From contig JARBUQ010000017.1 of NCBI GenBank assembly GCA_029239545.1, forward strand, positions 1-18,725: a stretch of 18,725 nt of DNA, in the 5' to 3' direction. A program made the translations under genes and the position numbers. The DNA comes from Paenibacillus sp. (GTDB lineage Bacteria > Bacillota > Bacilli > Paenibacillales > NBRC-103111). Below, one piece after another: positions 1 through 8,001 of this stretch (positions are counted from its first letter, which is position 1; each line of letters opens with the position of its first letter). The notes under the pieces are model-generated. The model worked only from the letters and a program-made list of their open reading frames with translations. It was not told where the DNA came from and did not search any database.

Positions 1-431
1 AACACTTTGGCCGATCTGAAGCTGCGTAATTCCGCATGCACCGCATCTTCTGCAATTCTTTCGGGTGAAGGGGGTTCTTCACCGGCAAGCTGAGCAGCGA
101 TCCCGTAACCGGGATACTGGGAATAGTAGTCACGTCCGCCAACGACGTGAAACAGCTTGAGCCCGGACCCGCGGACGGCTCCCAGCAAATCAGGGAATAC
201 ATCCCTGCTGATGGCGTACGATCGTGGTGTGTATTCAACAGCCCGGCGCCAGCCGGGGTACTGTTCGGGTGTACCGATGTCCCAGGCGTGCATTACCACA
301 ACAGCGGTGTTCTCCAGGCTGAGCGGCAAATCGGTTTTCTTCCAACCGCCGTATCCTTCGCCTGGAACATCCAGTGTGAGGTCAGCATCAAAATGTTGAT
401 AGTAGTTAGTTGGAACAATAATGGGTTGCAT
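1..431 (-). CDS. Isochorismatase-like (cysteine hydrolase fold) protein, C-terminus cut by window edge
   Basis: The first 143 codons of a gene that runs off the left edge. The ATG at 431-429 has a strong ribosome site (GGGGAGGG, 6-7 bases upstream), and the gene lies 26 bases after the binding-protein gene, so it is probably the last visible gene of that operon. No signal peptide is seen. A hydrophobic strand followed by HAWD (residues 45-55), then a helix ending in a G-L-K-L-F-H-V-V strand, resembles the strand-helix-strand start of isochorismatase-type hydrolases, in which the first strand carries the catalytic Asp. The Lys and Cys of the triad would lie in or beyond the part shown and cannot be checked. 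The family call comes from fold pattern only; substrate unknown. Presence of a gene is near certain, its function is tentative. Confidence 0.5.
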   Translation of the reverse strand, partial: MQPIIVPTNYYQHFDADLTLDVPGEGYGGWKKTDLPLSLENTAVVVMHAWDIGTPEQYPGWRRAVEYTPRSYAISRDVFPDLLGAVRGSGLKLFHVVGGRDYYSQYPGYGIAAQLAGEEPPSPERIAEDAVHAELRSFRSAKV

Positions 432-457
432 GGTTACCCTCCCCGTAAGTCGTCAAA

Positions 458-2065
458 CTATTTGATTGCTCCGGCTTCCCGGATCTGTTCTGTGTAAGTG
501 TCGAGCAGCTTTTGACCGCCCATTTCATTCAAGATTTTGTCGAGCACCTTTTTCCATTCCGTGGAAGGCAGCTCTCCAAGAGCAATCTTGGCCATCGTCT
601 CTGCCTCAAGCTTTTGCTGAGCTACAAGGTCAACCCCGGCAGGAGGAGATACGTTAGTGCCGATAGGAGCAGAAATGGGGTAGCTGTCGATCTTCTTCAG
701 CATAGCTCTCTCCTCATCCGACAGGCGAGGATCTATGACCTCAAGACCAAGTGTTGATGGCTGCTCCGGACTGAACACCTGATAGATGCCAAGCCAATTG
801 TTTTTGTCCTCAATATCTTTCTTGATCGCGTCCGGAATCAGCGTGATCTTCTTGCCGCTTCTGGTATAGTGAACGCCTTCTTTCCCGTAACGGCTTAACA
901 AGTAACCCTCCTCGCTAAGCAGGAAATCTATGACCTGCAGCGCCTTCTCCACCTTGACCGGGTTTTTGGCGGCAATCTTGGTTGTGACGACAGACATGGA
1001 AGGTAGATTCTCCTGATAGCCAGGCACGCCATCGATGGCGTTGAAAGCAGTCCATTTGGCGTTCGAGTTAATGGTCTTGCTCTGAGCTGCAGGGGAGGAA
1101 GGCACACTGGTCAAGCCAAACTTCCCGGTGTAATCGCGAATTATGCCGACTCTGCCTTGGATGGCTTTATCGATATGTGCCGTCCCCTTCTGCAGGAACC
1201 AGTCAGGGTCGACCGAGCCGTCCTTCACCATCCGATTAATATCACGCAGCACAGCCTCATCGCGGTAATCCATCTGGAAGTGAACGAGTTTGTTGTCCTT
1301 CACATACAGAACGCCTTCAATCCCATTGGCCATGAATTGCGGCCAGTCGAAGGAGATCCCGTTGCCACCTGCCGAAACAGAGAAGCCGTAAGTATCCTTC
1401 TTGCCATTGCCATCCGGATCATCGTAAGTGAAGGCATGTGCGACCTTTTCGAATTCAGCCAAGTTGGTAGGTACCTTCAAGTTCAGCTTATCCAGCCAGT
1501 CTTGACGAACGTACCATGAAACAGGTGTTTTTACAAGGACAGGGAGGGGAATTCGTTGAATTTCCGGCTTGGACTTATCCATCGAAAACCTTTTGAACAC
1601 GACTTCCGGAGTAAACCATTTGAAGTAATTAGGCAGCTTCTCCGCGCTTACATAGCTGTTCAGATCGATCAGCATATTATTGTTTTTATACTCCAGCGCC
1701 TTGAGCCCGCCCGCCAGGATGAGATCGGGTGAATCGTTCGATGCGAGCCGCACATTGAGCTTGTTGTAGCGGTCTTCTCCCTCTACCATATTGTAGGTCA
1801 GCTTGAGATCAATATTCAGCTTCTTTTCGATCGCCTGTCTTACGAAATCATCATTGAGTGCAGGCAGTGCCGCGCTGACGTTCGGCGTATAGCTGAAAAT
1901 CTCAATTGTCTCGCGCTTCTCGGCACTCGCAGTAGGCTGAGAAGAGGAGGGAGGCGTGCTCGGGCTGTTCGTCCCTTCCTTCTCATCCTTACTTGAACAA
2001 GCTGTAATCGCGGTCATCAAGGATACAACGGCAATCCACATCATAATCGGTTTATACGATTTCAT
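458..2065 (-). CDS. Extracellular solute-binding lipoprotein of a carbohydrate ABC importer (family 1, LplA/YtcQ type)
   Basis: A 535-residue substrate-binding protein that would capture a saccharide outside the membrane and pass it to the two permeases encoded just upstream. A short basic start, a hydrophobic stretch and the lipobox I-T-A-C (Cys23) mark a lipoprotein signal peptide; a Ser/Thr/Pro-rich tether follows to about residue 45. The sequence L-A-S-N-D-S-P-D-L-I-L-A-G-G and the size of 500-550 residues are typical of the large binding proteins found with lplB/lplC-type permeases. I chose the ATG at 2065 because AAGGGG lies 8 bases before it; the in-frame GTG at 2074 overlaps that ribosome site and leaves no spacing. 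It follows the second permease after 83 bases and precedes the hydrolase-like gene by 26 bases. The ligand cannot be read from sequence. Confidence 0.93.
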   Translation of the reverse strand: MKSYKPIMMWIAVVSLMTAITACSSKDEKEGTNSPSTPPSSSQPTASAEKRETIEIFSYTPNVSAALPALNDDFVRQAIEKKLNIDLKLTYNMVEGEDRYNKLNVRLASNDSPDLILAGGLKALEYKNNNMLIDLNSYVSAEKLPNYFKWFTPEVVFKRFSMDKSKPEIQRIPLPVLVKTPVSWYVRQDWLDKLNLKVPTNLAEFEKVAHAFTYDDPDGNGKKDTYGFSVSAGGNGISFDWPQFMANGIEGVLYVKDNKLVHFQMDYRDEAVLRDINRMVKDGSVDPDWFLQKGTAHIDKAIQGRVGIIRDYTGKFGLTSVPSSPAAQSKTINSNAKWTAFNAIDGVPGYQENLPSMSVVTTKIAAKNPVKVEKALQVIDFLLSEEGYLLSRYGKEGVHYTRSGKKITLIPDAIKKDIEDKNNWLGIYQVFSPEQPSTLGLEVIDPRLSDEERAMLKKIDSYPISAPIGTNVSPPAGVDLVAQQKLEAETMAKIALGELPSTEWKKVLDKILNEMGGQKLLDTYTEQIREAGAIK

Positions 2066-2148
2066 AGCATGCACCCCTTGTCATTTGAATAGCTAGGCCA
2101 ATATTCGAACCTTGTTCCTCTCATTCTCCTTGCTCTTCCCTGAACGAG

Positions 2149-3039
2149 TTATCCCTTGATTGCTCCGAGCAGCATTCCCTGGGCCATATACTTTTGCAAA
2201 AAAGGATAGATCAGCATAATGGGAAGTGTGGACACTACGACCAGCGCCATCTTGAAGCTCTCGCCCGGAAGCTGAGCGACCAATTGCGGATTCAGCGTCT
2301 GCAGCTCGCTGTTCATGCTTGCTCCGGATAACATATTGCGCAGCACGACCTGCAGCGGCAGCAGATCCGGGTTGTTGATGTAAATAATGCCAGCAAAAAA
2401 TTCATTCCAATGAGCGACCCCGTAGAAAAGTCCCATCGTAGCGATAATGGGAGCGGAGAGCGGCAGCACTACGCTGAACAGCAGACGAAATTCGCCGTAA
2501 CCGTCCATTCGGGCCGCTTCCATCAGCTCCTCCGGCAAATTCTCAAAAAACGTTTTCATAATAAGCAAATAGAACGTAGAGATTAACGTTGGAATGAACA
2601 GCGCTCCAAGCGTATTCACCAGACCGGTAGCATGGACGACAAGATAAGTCGGAATCAGCCCTCCGTTGAATACGAGCGTAAACAGCAGGAAGAGCAGGAT
2701 GCTGCTGCGAAAAGGCAAGCTTTTCTTCGATAAAGGATACGCCAGGAGAGCTGTAAACAGCAGATTAGCAAAGGTGCCGACAACCGTTACAATAACCGTA
2801 ATACGCAATGCTTTCGGAATGAGCGGACTTTTGAACACGGCTTCATAGGCCTTGAAGGTGATCTCCTGCGGAAAGACGCTGAACCCGCCATTACGTGCCA
2901 ATTCTGAGAGCGGGGTGATAGAAATAATGACCACATAGATAAGAGGGAACAGCGCGGAGAACCCGACCAGCCCGAGCAGACTACCAATGAATACGTTTTC
3001 TATCTTGTCTTTTGTCGTGCGATGAACAAGTGCTGACAT
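2149..3039 (-). CDS. Carbohydrate ABC transporter permease (LplC/YtcP type, COG0395)
   Basis: One of the two membrane subunits of the module B importer, 296 residues with about six hydrophobic segments (first near 17-42). The cytoplasmic EAA loop that docks the ATPase is visible at about 171-195 (E-L-M-E-A-A-R-M-D-G then V-L-P-L-S). The C-terminus ends in A-M-L-L-G-A-I-K-G-like residues common to this branch (here G-M-L-L-G-A-I-K-G). The ATG at 3039 is preferred because GGGGGAAGG sits directly upstream; an in-frame ATG 48 bases earlier would overlap the preceding permease gene and has no ribosome site. It starts 13 bases after the partner permease stops, so the two are certainly co-transcribed. 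No ATPase gene is nearby; such systems usually share an MsmX-type ATPase (family knowledge). Confidence 0.93.
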   Translation of the reverse strand: MSALVHRTTKDKIENVFIGSLLGLVGFSALFPLIYVVIISITPLSELARNGGFSVFPQEITFKAYEAVFKSPLIPKALRITVIVTVVGTFANLLFTALLAYPLSKKSLPFRSSILLFLLFTLVFNGGLIPTYLVVHATGLVNTLGALFIPTLISTFYLLIMKTFFENLPEELMEAARMDGYGEFRLLFSVVLPLSAPIIATMGLFYGVAHWNEFFAGIIYINNPDLLPLQVVLRNMLSGASMNSELQTLNPQLVAQLPGESFKMALVVVSTLPIMLIYPFLQKYMAQGMLLGAIKG

Positions 3040-3052
3040 CCGTCCTTCCCCC

Positions 3053-3961
3053 TTACCATATTCCTTGATCGCCAAACCGTTTGGCAATTTGATTAGCCGT
3101 GATAATCATGATCAGGCCGACAACGGACTTGAACATGCCGACAGCAGCCGCGTAGCCGTATTGCATTTGCTCCAGTCCTCGCCGAAACACCCATGTATCG
3201 ATGATGTCAGCGGTTTCATAAACGAGTGAGTTGTACATCACATAAATTTGCGTAAAACCTGCGTCAAGCACACCGCCCATCTTTAAGATGAGCAGCAGGA
3301 CGAAAACATTGCGAATACCGGGCAATGTAATATGCCATACTTGTCGCCATCGACCCGCTCCGTCCATGACGGAGGCTTCATACAATTGCGGATCAATACC
3401 GGCAATGGCAGCCAAGTAGATAATCGAGCCAACGCCGACATCCTTCCAAATTTCCGATGACACAAGCAGACTGCGAAACCACTCATTGGATGTGAGGAAG
3501 TTGATCGGTTCGAAGCCCCAATCCTTAAGGATAAAGTTGACCAGTCCGGTACCAGGGGAAAGAAACATCAGCATCATGCCGTACACAATGACCCAGGATA
3601 AGAAATAAGGGAAATATACGGCGGTCTGCACGAGCTTTTTGAACCAGCGCACCCGAACCTCATTGAGCAGTATGGCTAGCAGCAGATCTGGTATCGCACC
3701 GAAGCCGATCTTGTACAAGCTGATTAACAGCGTATTGCTTAGTAAATGGACAAATTCTCTGTTGGTGAATACTTCCCGAAAATGCTTCAGGCCGACCCAG
3801 GGACTGTTCCAGAAACCGTCCATGATGTTGTAATCCTGAAACGCAATCGTAAGACCGCCCATCGGGATGTACTTGTAAATGACATAATAGATCAGACTGG
3901 GGAGCATCATCATATAGAGCCAACGGTGCCGGATTACGCTTCTGTATAAGGTTGATTTCAT
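3053..3961 (-). CDS. Carbohydrate ABC transporter permease (LplB/YteP type, COG4209)
   Basis: The partner membrane subunit of the module B importer, 302 residues. The first hydrophobic segment (about 14-30) is followed by the Y-K-Y-I-P-M-G-G and F-Q-D-Y-N elements characteristic of LplB-like permeases, and the EAA loop is at about 194-215 (Y-E-A-S-V-M-D-G-A through T-L-P-G). Start at the ATG at 3961, with AGGAG four bases upstream. It is the first gene of the transporter set. A gap of 283 bases separates it from the regulator gene upstream and holds a good promoter (4027-4055) and a palindrome (4010-4019), so the transporter can be expressed independently of its regulator. Confidence 0.93.
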   Translation of the reverse strand: MKSTLYRSVIRHRWLYMMMLPSLIYYVIYKYIPMGGLTIAFQDYNIMDGFWNSPWVGLKHFREVFTNREFVHLLSNTLLISLYKIGFGAIPDLLLAILLNEVRVRWFKKLVQTAVYFPYFLSWVIVYGMMLMFLSPGTGLVNFILKDWGFEPINFLTSNEWFRSLLVSSEIWKDVGVGSIIYLAAIAGIDPQLYEASVMDGAGRWRQVWHITLPGIRNVFVLLLILKMGGVLDAGFTQIYVMYNSLVYETADIIDTWVFRRGLEQMQYGYAAAVGMFKSVVGLIMIITANQIAKRFGDQGIW

Positions 3962-4009
3962 ATGCTCCTGTTCGTTTCACCTCTCGTTCATGAGGATTCT
4001 GTAATGTTG

Positions 4010-4019
4010 GTTGCGCAAC
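4010..4019. promoter_or_regulatory. Perfect 10-bp palindrome, possible operator
   Basis: GTTGCGCAAC is a perfect palindrome placed almost exactly at the predicted transcription start of the module B transporter operon (about 4020). This is where a repressor would block initiation. No regulator that would bind such a site is encoded in the window; AraC proteins usually prefer direct repeats. Function is a guess from position. Confidence 0.3.
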
Positions 4020-4026
4020 TGCCCTT

Positions 4027-4055
4027 ACTCTACTGCGGGAGGGAACGACCGTCAA
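4027..4055 (-). promoter_or_regulatory. Sigma-A type promoter of the module B transporter operon
   Basis: On the minus strand TTGACG (4055-4050) and TAGAGT (4032-4027) are separated by 17 bases. Transcription would start near 4020 and give a leader of about 60 bases before the first permease gene. The -35 box is close to consensus, the -10 box is fair. Confidence 0.5.
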
Positions 4056-4141
4056 TAAACTTCATTCCTACGAATAAATCGAATCGCACTGGGAACGGAC
4101 AGCGCCGTTATCTTATGCAGGTCTGACAAGCAAAGTCGGAC

Positions 4142-4200
4142 AGCAAAAAACAGCTCTCCCGCAGGCAGCCACCGGAACGTTACTTCCAGGCTGCACAGCA
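4142..4200 (-). terminator. Possible weak terminator after the module B regulator gene
   Basis: On the minus strand, 50-100 bases after the regulator's stop, CAGCC/GGCTG and GGAA/TTCC arms can form an interrupted hairpin, and a run of six T follows about 20 bases later. The hairpin is short and its distance from the T-run is too long for a classical terminator, so readthrough into the transporter genes is plausible. Confidence 0.25.
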
Positions 4201-4244
4201 GGAAAGCGTCAGGAATAAACTGATGGATACCTATAAACCAAATT

Positions 4245-6494
4245 CTACTTTCCGCCTATCCTCTCATCAGATGTTCTGCTTAGACCGTTTTTCCTGTATT
4301 CTCCTGGTGTTGTCCCAGCCACTTTCTTGAACACACGGATGAATGCGATAGAGGTCGTATATCCAACCTTCTCTGCAATATCATTAATGGAAGCAGCAGA
4401 CTCTAGAAGCAGGCTTTTGGCATGCTCCATTCTGACCTGCATCAGATGCTCTCCGAAATTTTCCCCGAATTCCTCTTTGAATAATCGGCTCAAATATTTG
4501 CCATTGATCCCGAACTGATCGCTCAAGTAAGTCAAAGACATGTCGGCGTCCCCGTAATGCTCCTCAATATAATCTCTGACCTGCTTCATGAGCATATGAT
4601 TGTTCCGGCGCTCGCGGATCAGAATGATTTTATGGTAAAGGTCCGTCAGAATGCGGGTGAACCGCTGCTCAACCTCTTCGAGAGTCTCATCCTCGTCAAG
4701 CATGGACGTTAATCCCGGCATAGCCTCGGTCTCCCAGAGGGTGCGGAGCTCGGACGTATGCTCCATCATTTCCCTGTGAAAATAATAGATCATATAATTC
4801 ATCATACTGATCAGATCGTCACGGGTAAAAGCTCCTTTCTTCAGTTCAGTGAAGAAGTGGAGGCAATCGCCCTTCCACTGCTCCTCGCCGCGCTTGTATG
4901 CGCTGGCAAACGGGCGGACGAGCTGGACGTGGCGGAACATATCGGCCTGAGGCCGCGCTTGAGTATCGCTTATTGTAATAAGCTGGTTGTTTCCAAGCGA
5001 TGGCTTATAGTCAAGACAGCTCAAGGCCGTTTTATAGGATATGGACACCAACTGCAGACCGTCTACAATATCTCCGAGCCCGAAGGTGACAGTGAGCGGC
5101 AGGTTGTCCTGCACCCATTCTCGTGCTTCATTGCAAATGCGGTCGGGAACACGATCAGATGGGGTAGTCTGCGGCTGCTGTATTATAATAGCAAGGCGGT
5201 TTCCAGCTACCCATTCGGTCCAGATCGGAACGGAATATCCGCTGGCAATTTCACCTATCGTTTTCTCCAGGCTATATTTCAGAAGATTTTGGTCGGAAGA
5301 AGGGTAGCTCCTGCTGAACCAATGGTATCGATCAATTTCGGCAACCGCGACCACGTGCTGCTTGGAGCCGATCCCGCTGCCCCATTCCTCCCGTTCAGAC
5401 AACCACGTATCGGTTCCGGACGAATGCCGTCCCTCGAGCAGGTCCTGGACCTGGACTTGTCTGCGGTATATTTTGTTCTCCTCCACCTGCTTCTCGTAAA
5501 AGCTGGATTCCTCCGCCATTTTGTCAAGGGCCGCCTCAATCATCGTGAACTCATCCTGTCTTCCGGACGGGATATCGTTCCTCTTGCTCTTAAGAGTATG
5601 AATTCTCTCCAGAAGTCTCTCAACCGGCTTGTAATTCCGTCTGCTCACCAATACAATCCAGGCGATGCCGGTACATATGGATAGGAATCCGATCAGAATA
5701 CAGATATAAGTAAAGGTAGACACTTTGTCGAGAAAAGCGAAGAATCTGAATCCGCTGCGAATTTCATAACCTGTGTAACCTGAAGTCCGTTGAGACAGAC
5801 CGTCTCGTTCCTGGGGCTCTACAGCTAGCGATCCAACGGACGCGATCTCGTTGCGGAATTGATCCAGAAGCATAACGTCGTTGATCGCCGGATCAGACAT
5901 ATCCTTAAGCAGCTGCTCCAAATAGCTAGCGCTTACATTAATGATAAGGAAACCACCTGAAGACTGGTGGATTTCTTTCGCTAGCGAAATTACATTCGTT
6001 TTCTTGTTCTGGAATCCCGTATATTCTCTCATTCCACTCCAATAGTAAGGAGAGCTTGTTTGCTTCAGCAAGTCCAGAAATTGCGTATCCTGAAATTGCG
6101 ATAGCCGCGTAATAGTGCTCTCCGTAACCACGACACCGTCGCTGGCTCGAACGACATAGATCGAATCAACGGCCGGATTGTCATCCCGGATACGCATCAG
6201 CTTGACCCCGACCTCGTAGGCCGAGGCACTTTTGCTGCTGACTGGATTGATGAAGGCATGGATTTCACTTTCAGAAAATATTTCACGAAGCATAATTTTC
6301 TCAATGGCTTGAAGGGAATTATCAATCGTCTGGAGCACCCGTTGAATATAGACGTCGTTTGCTTTAACGGCTGATTTTCTGGAGAGATCACTGAGGACGA
6401 AAAAGGAGACGAGCAGCAGCATAGTAACAATGAACAGGAAGATGGGCAGATAGGACAATAACAATCGGTAAAACCATGACCTCGTCATTTGCAT
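4245..6494 (-). CDS. Membrane-anchored AraC-family regulator with extracellular sensor domain (YesS/YtdP-like)
   Basis: A 749-residue one-component regulator, close to the usual length of YesS. Membrane segments lie at about 9-34 and 260-284; between them is an extracellular domain of some 225 residues with a Cache/PDC-like pattern (S-I-Y-V-V-R-A-S-D-G, then S-P-Y-Y-W-S-G, then G-G-F-L-I-I-N-V). After the second membrane segment come a HAMP-like linker and a cytosolic middle region. The C-terminal 100 residues form a double helix-turn-helix of AraC type, with Y-L-S-R-L-F-K-E-E-F-G and the closing G-T-T-P-G-E-Y-R-K. The start is the ATG at 6494 with GGGGAGG eight bases upstream; a second ATG at 6488 is also possible. 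The longer frame extending upstream runs through the preceding terminator and is rejected. It probably activates the transporter genes downstream when its ligand is sensed outside the cell. Confidence 0.92.
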   Translation of the reverse strand: MQMTRSWFYRLLLSYLPIFLFIVTMLLLVSFFVLSDLSRKSAVKANDVYIQRVLQTIDNSLQAIEKIMLREIFSESEIHAFINPVSSKSASAYEVGVKLMRIRDDNPAVDSIYVVRASDGVVVTESTITRLSQFQDTQFLDLLKQTSSPYYWSGMREYTGFQNKKTNVISLAKEIHQSSGGFLIINVSASYLEQLLKDMSDPAINDVMLLDQFRNEIASVGSLAVEPQERDGLSQRTSGYTGYEIRSGFRFFAFLDKVSTFTYICILIGFLSICTGIAWIVLVSRRNYKPVERLLERIHTLKSKRNDIPSGRQDEFTMIEAALDKMAEESSFYEKQVEENKIYRRQVQVQDLLEGRHSSGTDTWLSEREEWGSGIGSKQHVVAVAEIDRYHWFSRSYPSSDQNLLKYSLEKTIGEIASGYSVPIWTEWVAGNRLAIIIQQPQTTPSDRVPDRICNEAREWVQDNLPLTVTFGLGDIVDGLQLVSISYKTALSCLDYKPSLGNNQLITISDTQARPQADMFRHVQLVRPFASAYKRGEEQWKGDCLHFFTELKKGAFTRDDLISMMNYMIYYFHREMMEHTSELRTLWETEAMPGLTSMLDEDETLEEVEQRFTRILTDLYHKIILIRERRNNHMLMKQVRDYIEEHYGDADMSLTYLSDQFGINGKYLSRLFKEEFGENFGEHLMQVRMEHAKSLLLESAASINDIAEKVGYTTSIAFIRVFKKVAGTTPGEYRKNGLSRTSDERIGGK

Positions 6495-6544
6495 TCCTCG
6501 TTCCTCCCCAAATGGATAAGCAGCCGTATCGTATAATTGAATCC

Positions 6545-6572
6545 ATTGTATCAAACTATGGTTGGCTTGCAA
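6545..6572 (-). promoter_or_regulatory. Candidate promoter of the module B regulator gene
   Basis: On the minus strand TTGCAA (6572-6567) and TACAAT (6550-6545) are 16 bases apart, just after the terminator of the upstream enzyme gene and about 50 bases before the regulator's start. The terminator in front makes a separate promoter necessary, which supports this match. Confidence 0.4.
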
Positions 6573-6606
6573 CAACAAAAAAATCTGACCGCAAAGGCCA
6601 GATTTT
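6571..6606 (-). terminator. Intrinsic terminator of the beta-propeller gene
   Basis: On the minus strand, 12 bases after the stop codon, an 11-bp stem (arms 6606-6596 and 6590-6580, one G-T pair) closes a 5-base loop and runs into a T-rich tail (TTTTTTTGTTGTT). This is a complete rho-independent terminator and ends module A. Confidence 0.85.
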
Positions 6607-6618
6607 GTCATTGTACTC

Positions 6619-7848
6619 TCACAGCTGTACAGATGGGATCGTCGAACGCAGGGAGGTCTGGTAATTCGTAAAGTGCACATATTGTCCGCTCATCCAGAAG
6701 AGGACAGCTTGTCCGTCATCGTTGCCGCGGGTCAAATAAGGGCGAACCTGGTGGCAGGAGGAGTTCGCTGTCACTGCCGCCGACGACCAGCTGGCTCCGA
6801 GATCGGAAGTAGACCATCGTTCAATCTCGAACACGCCGTTCACTTCCCGAGATAAATACACAACGGAAGGATCAGAATGATCCAGAATAATACCGCCGGA
6901 ATAGTAGGGCTCACGTTCCACAACACCGTCCGGTGTTTGAGGGAACCAGTGCCCGGCAGCCGTGATCTCGTTGGTCTCCCATAACTCGCCATTCCAGCGG
7001 CTGTAGTAGTAACGGTGATCCTCCAAGGACTCGAACACAACATATACGATTACTGGATGACCTTGCTCATCTTCAGCGACATCCCAGATCCAAGCATTGC
7101 GATTCGCAGCCTTGCCGTCGAATACTACATCAATCTCGGATAGCTGCAGCGGAAGATCGGCGGCCTGTTTGATCAACGAGCCGTCTGCCCCATATACCGC
7201 CCCGTCACGATAGCGGGCATAATAGATACTGTTATGCGGTTCAATATTCGGATGTCCATCGGTGCATGAGAAATGAAAGGTGTCTTTCCCATTGGAGGCG
7301 AAACGGATATAAGGCCGTTGTCCACTGTCCATAATCAGCGTACGCACAGAGGACCATTCACCGCGCTCCAAATCTGTACAGATGCTGAAATTTGGCTTGA
7401 AATTGCCGCCGCGCCAGAATAGATACAGCTGCTTCTCCTCTGACAGATAGATCGGATTAGGATAAGTATAGCCATGATGTCCGTCCGTATTCGCAGGCAG
7501 CTGCTGCTCTGCTCCGAAGGAAGACAGATCCTCCGGTAATTCGGTTGTTCGGTAATACATGGTGGAGCCGTTATGAGCGGAATAAAAGATCGTGATATAT
7601 CCCGATTCATCGATGTACAGAGTAGGGTTGGCGTGATCGTCCTGCTGTAGAGCAGTCCGGATCAAGATGGATTCATTGGCATGCAGCGTATGATCGTAGT
7701 AGCCGATCCGTACATCGCCTGCGCGATTCAACCAGCCTACATACGTTCTTTGATGCTGACCCTGGTAATAAAGTGCGCGGGGGTCGGCGAAGAAGCACCA
7801 TGCCCCGTCTGATGTGAATTCCTGGTTCAAGCTTGAGTGTGTGTTCAT
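6619..7848 (-). CDS. BNR_4-type beta-propeller protein, candidate intracellular polysaccharide lyase or glycosidase
   Basis: A 409-residue protein without signal peptide or membrane segment, so cytosolic. The start A-W-C-F-F-A-D-P-R-A (17-25), then D-H-A-N-P-T-L (71-77), S-A-H-N-G (90-94), G-Y-T-Y-P-N-P (126-132), F-W-R-G-G-N (144-149), C-T-D-G-H-P (195-200) and S-G-G-I-I-L-D-H-S-D-P-S-V-V-Y-L-S-R (317-334) form the spaced conserved blocks of BNR_4 seven-bladed propellers. That superfamily includes ulvan lyases (PL24, PL25), rhamnose-glucuronate lyases (PL42) and GH145 rhamnosidases. His72 and His92 are good candidates for active-site residues, with Tyr127/129 and Arg146 nearby in sequence; this mapping is from memory of the families, not an alignment. 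ATG at 7848 has AAGGAG eight bases before it. It follows the module A binding-protein gene after a strong hairpin, so it likely cleaves imported oligosaccharides. Confidence 0.75.
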   Translation of the reverse strand: MNTHSSLNQEFTSDGAWCFFADPRALYYQGQHQRTYVGWLNRAGDVRIGYYDHTLHANESILIRTALQQDDHANPTLYIDESGYITIFYSAHNGSTMYYRTTELPEDLSSFGAEQQLPANTDGHHGYTYPNPIYLSEEKQLYLFWRGGNFKPNFSICTDLERGEWSSVRTLIMDSGQRPYIRFASNGKDTFHFSCTDGHPNIEPHNSIYYARYRDGAVYGADGSLIKQAADLPLQLSEIDVVFDGKAANRNAWIWDVAEDEQGHPVIVYVVFESLEDHRYYYSRWNGELWETNEITAAGHWFPQTPDGVVEREPYYSGGIILDHSDPSVVYLSREVNGVFEIERWSTSDLGASWSSAAVTANSSCHQVRPYLTRGNDDGQAVLFWMSGQYVHFTNYQTSLRSTIPSVQL

Positions 7849-7922
7849 CTGTCATTCTCCTTGTAGTATCAGTTGCTCGTAGTGGTTTGCGGTTCAGGAA
7901 CTGTTCCGTCCTTTGATCATAC

Positions 7923-7963
7923 AGAAAGCCATCCGGAGAAACAACTGCTCCGGATGGCTTTCT
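7923..7963 (-). terminator. Perfect 16-bp stem-loop between binding-protein and propeller genes
   Basis: Arms 7923-7938 and 7948-7963 are exact reverse complements around a 9-base loop, 38 bases after the stop of the binding-protein gene. The right arm on either strand ends in CTTTCT but no real T-run follows. It may be a full or partial terminator, or a 3' stabiliser that keeps the binding-protein message more abundant than the enzyme message. No convincing promoter was found between it and the enzyme gene, which favours partial readthrough. Confidence 0.6.
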
Positions 7964-8001
7964 CGTGTAGTTGCAATGGTTTCAATTTAATGGGAATAGC
8001 A

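Noticed and set aside
3660..4055. 131-codon open frame on the minus strand upstream of the permease
   Set aside because: It overlaps the permease gene in another frame and covers the predicted promoter; composition is not protein-like.
4758..5684. 308-codon open frame on the plus strand
   Set aside because: It lies opposite the coding region of the AraC-type regulator (4245-6494), whose domains are clear; the plus-strand product has no recognisable domain or ribosome site.
7897..7907. GGAACTGTTCC palindrome considered as a second LexA-type box
   Set aside because: The half-sites are one base apart instead of four, so it does not fit the SOS operator, and no good promoter adjoins it.
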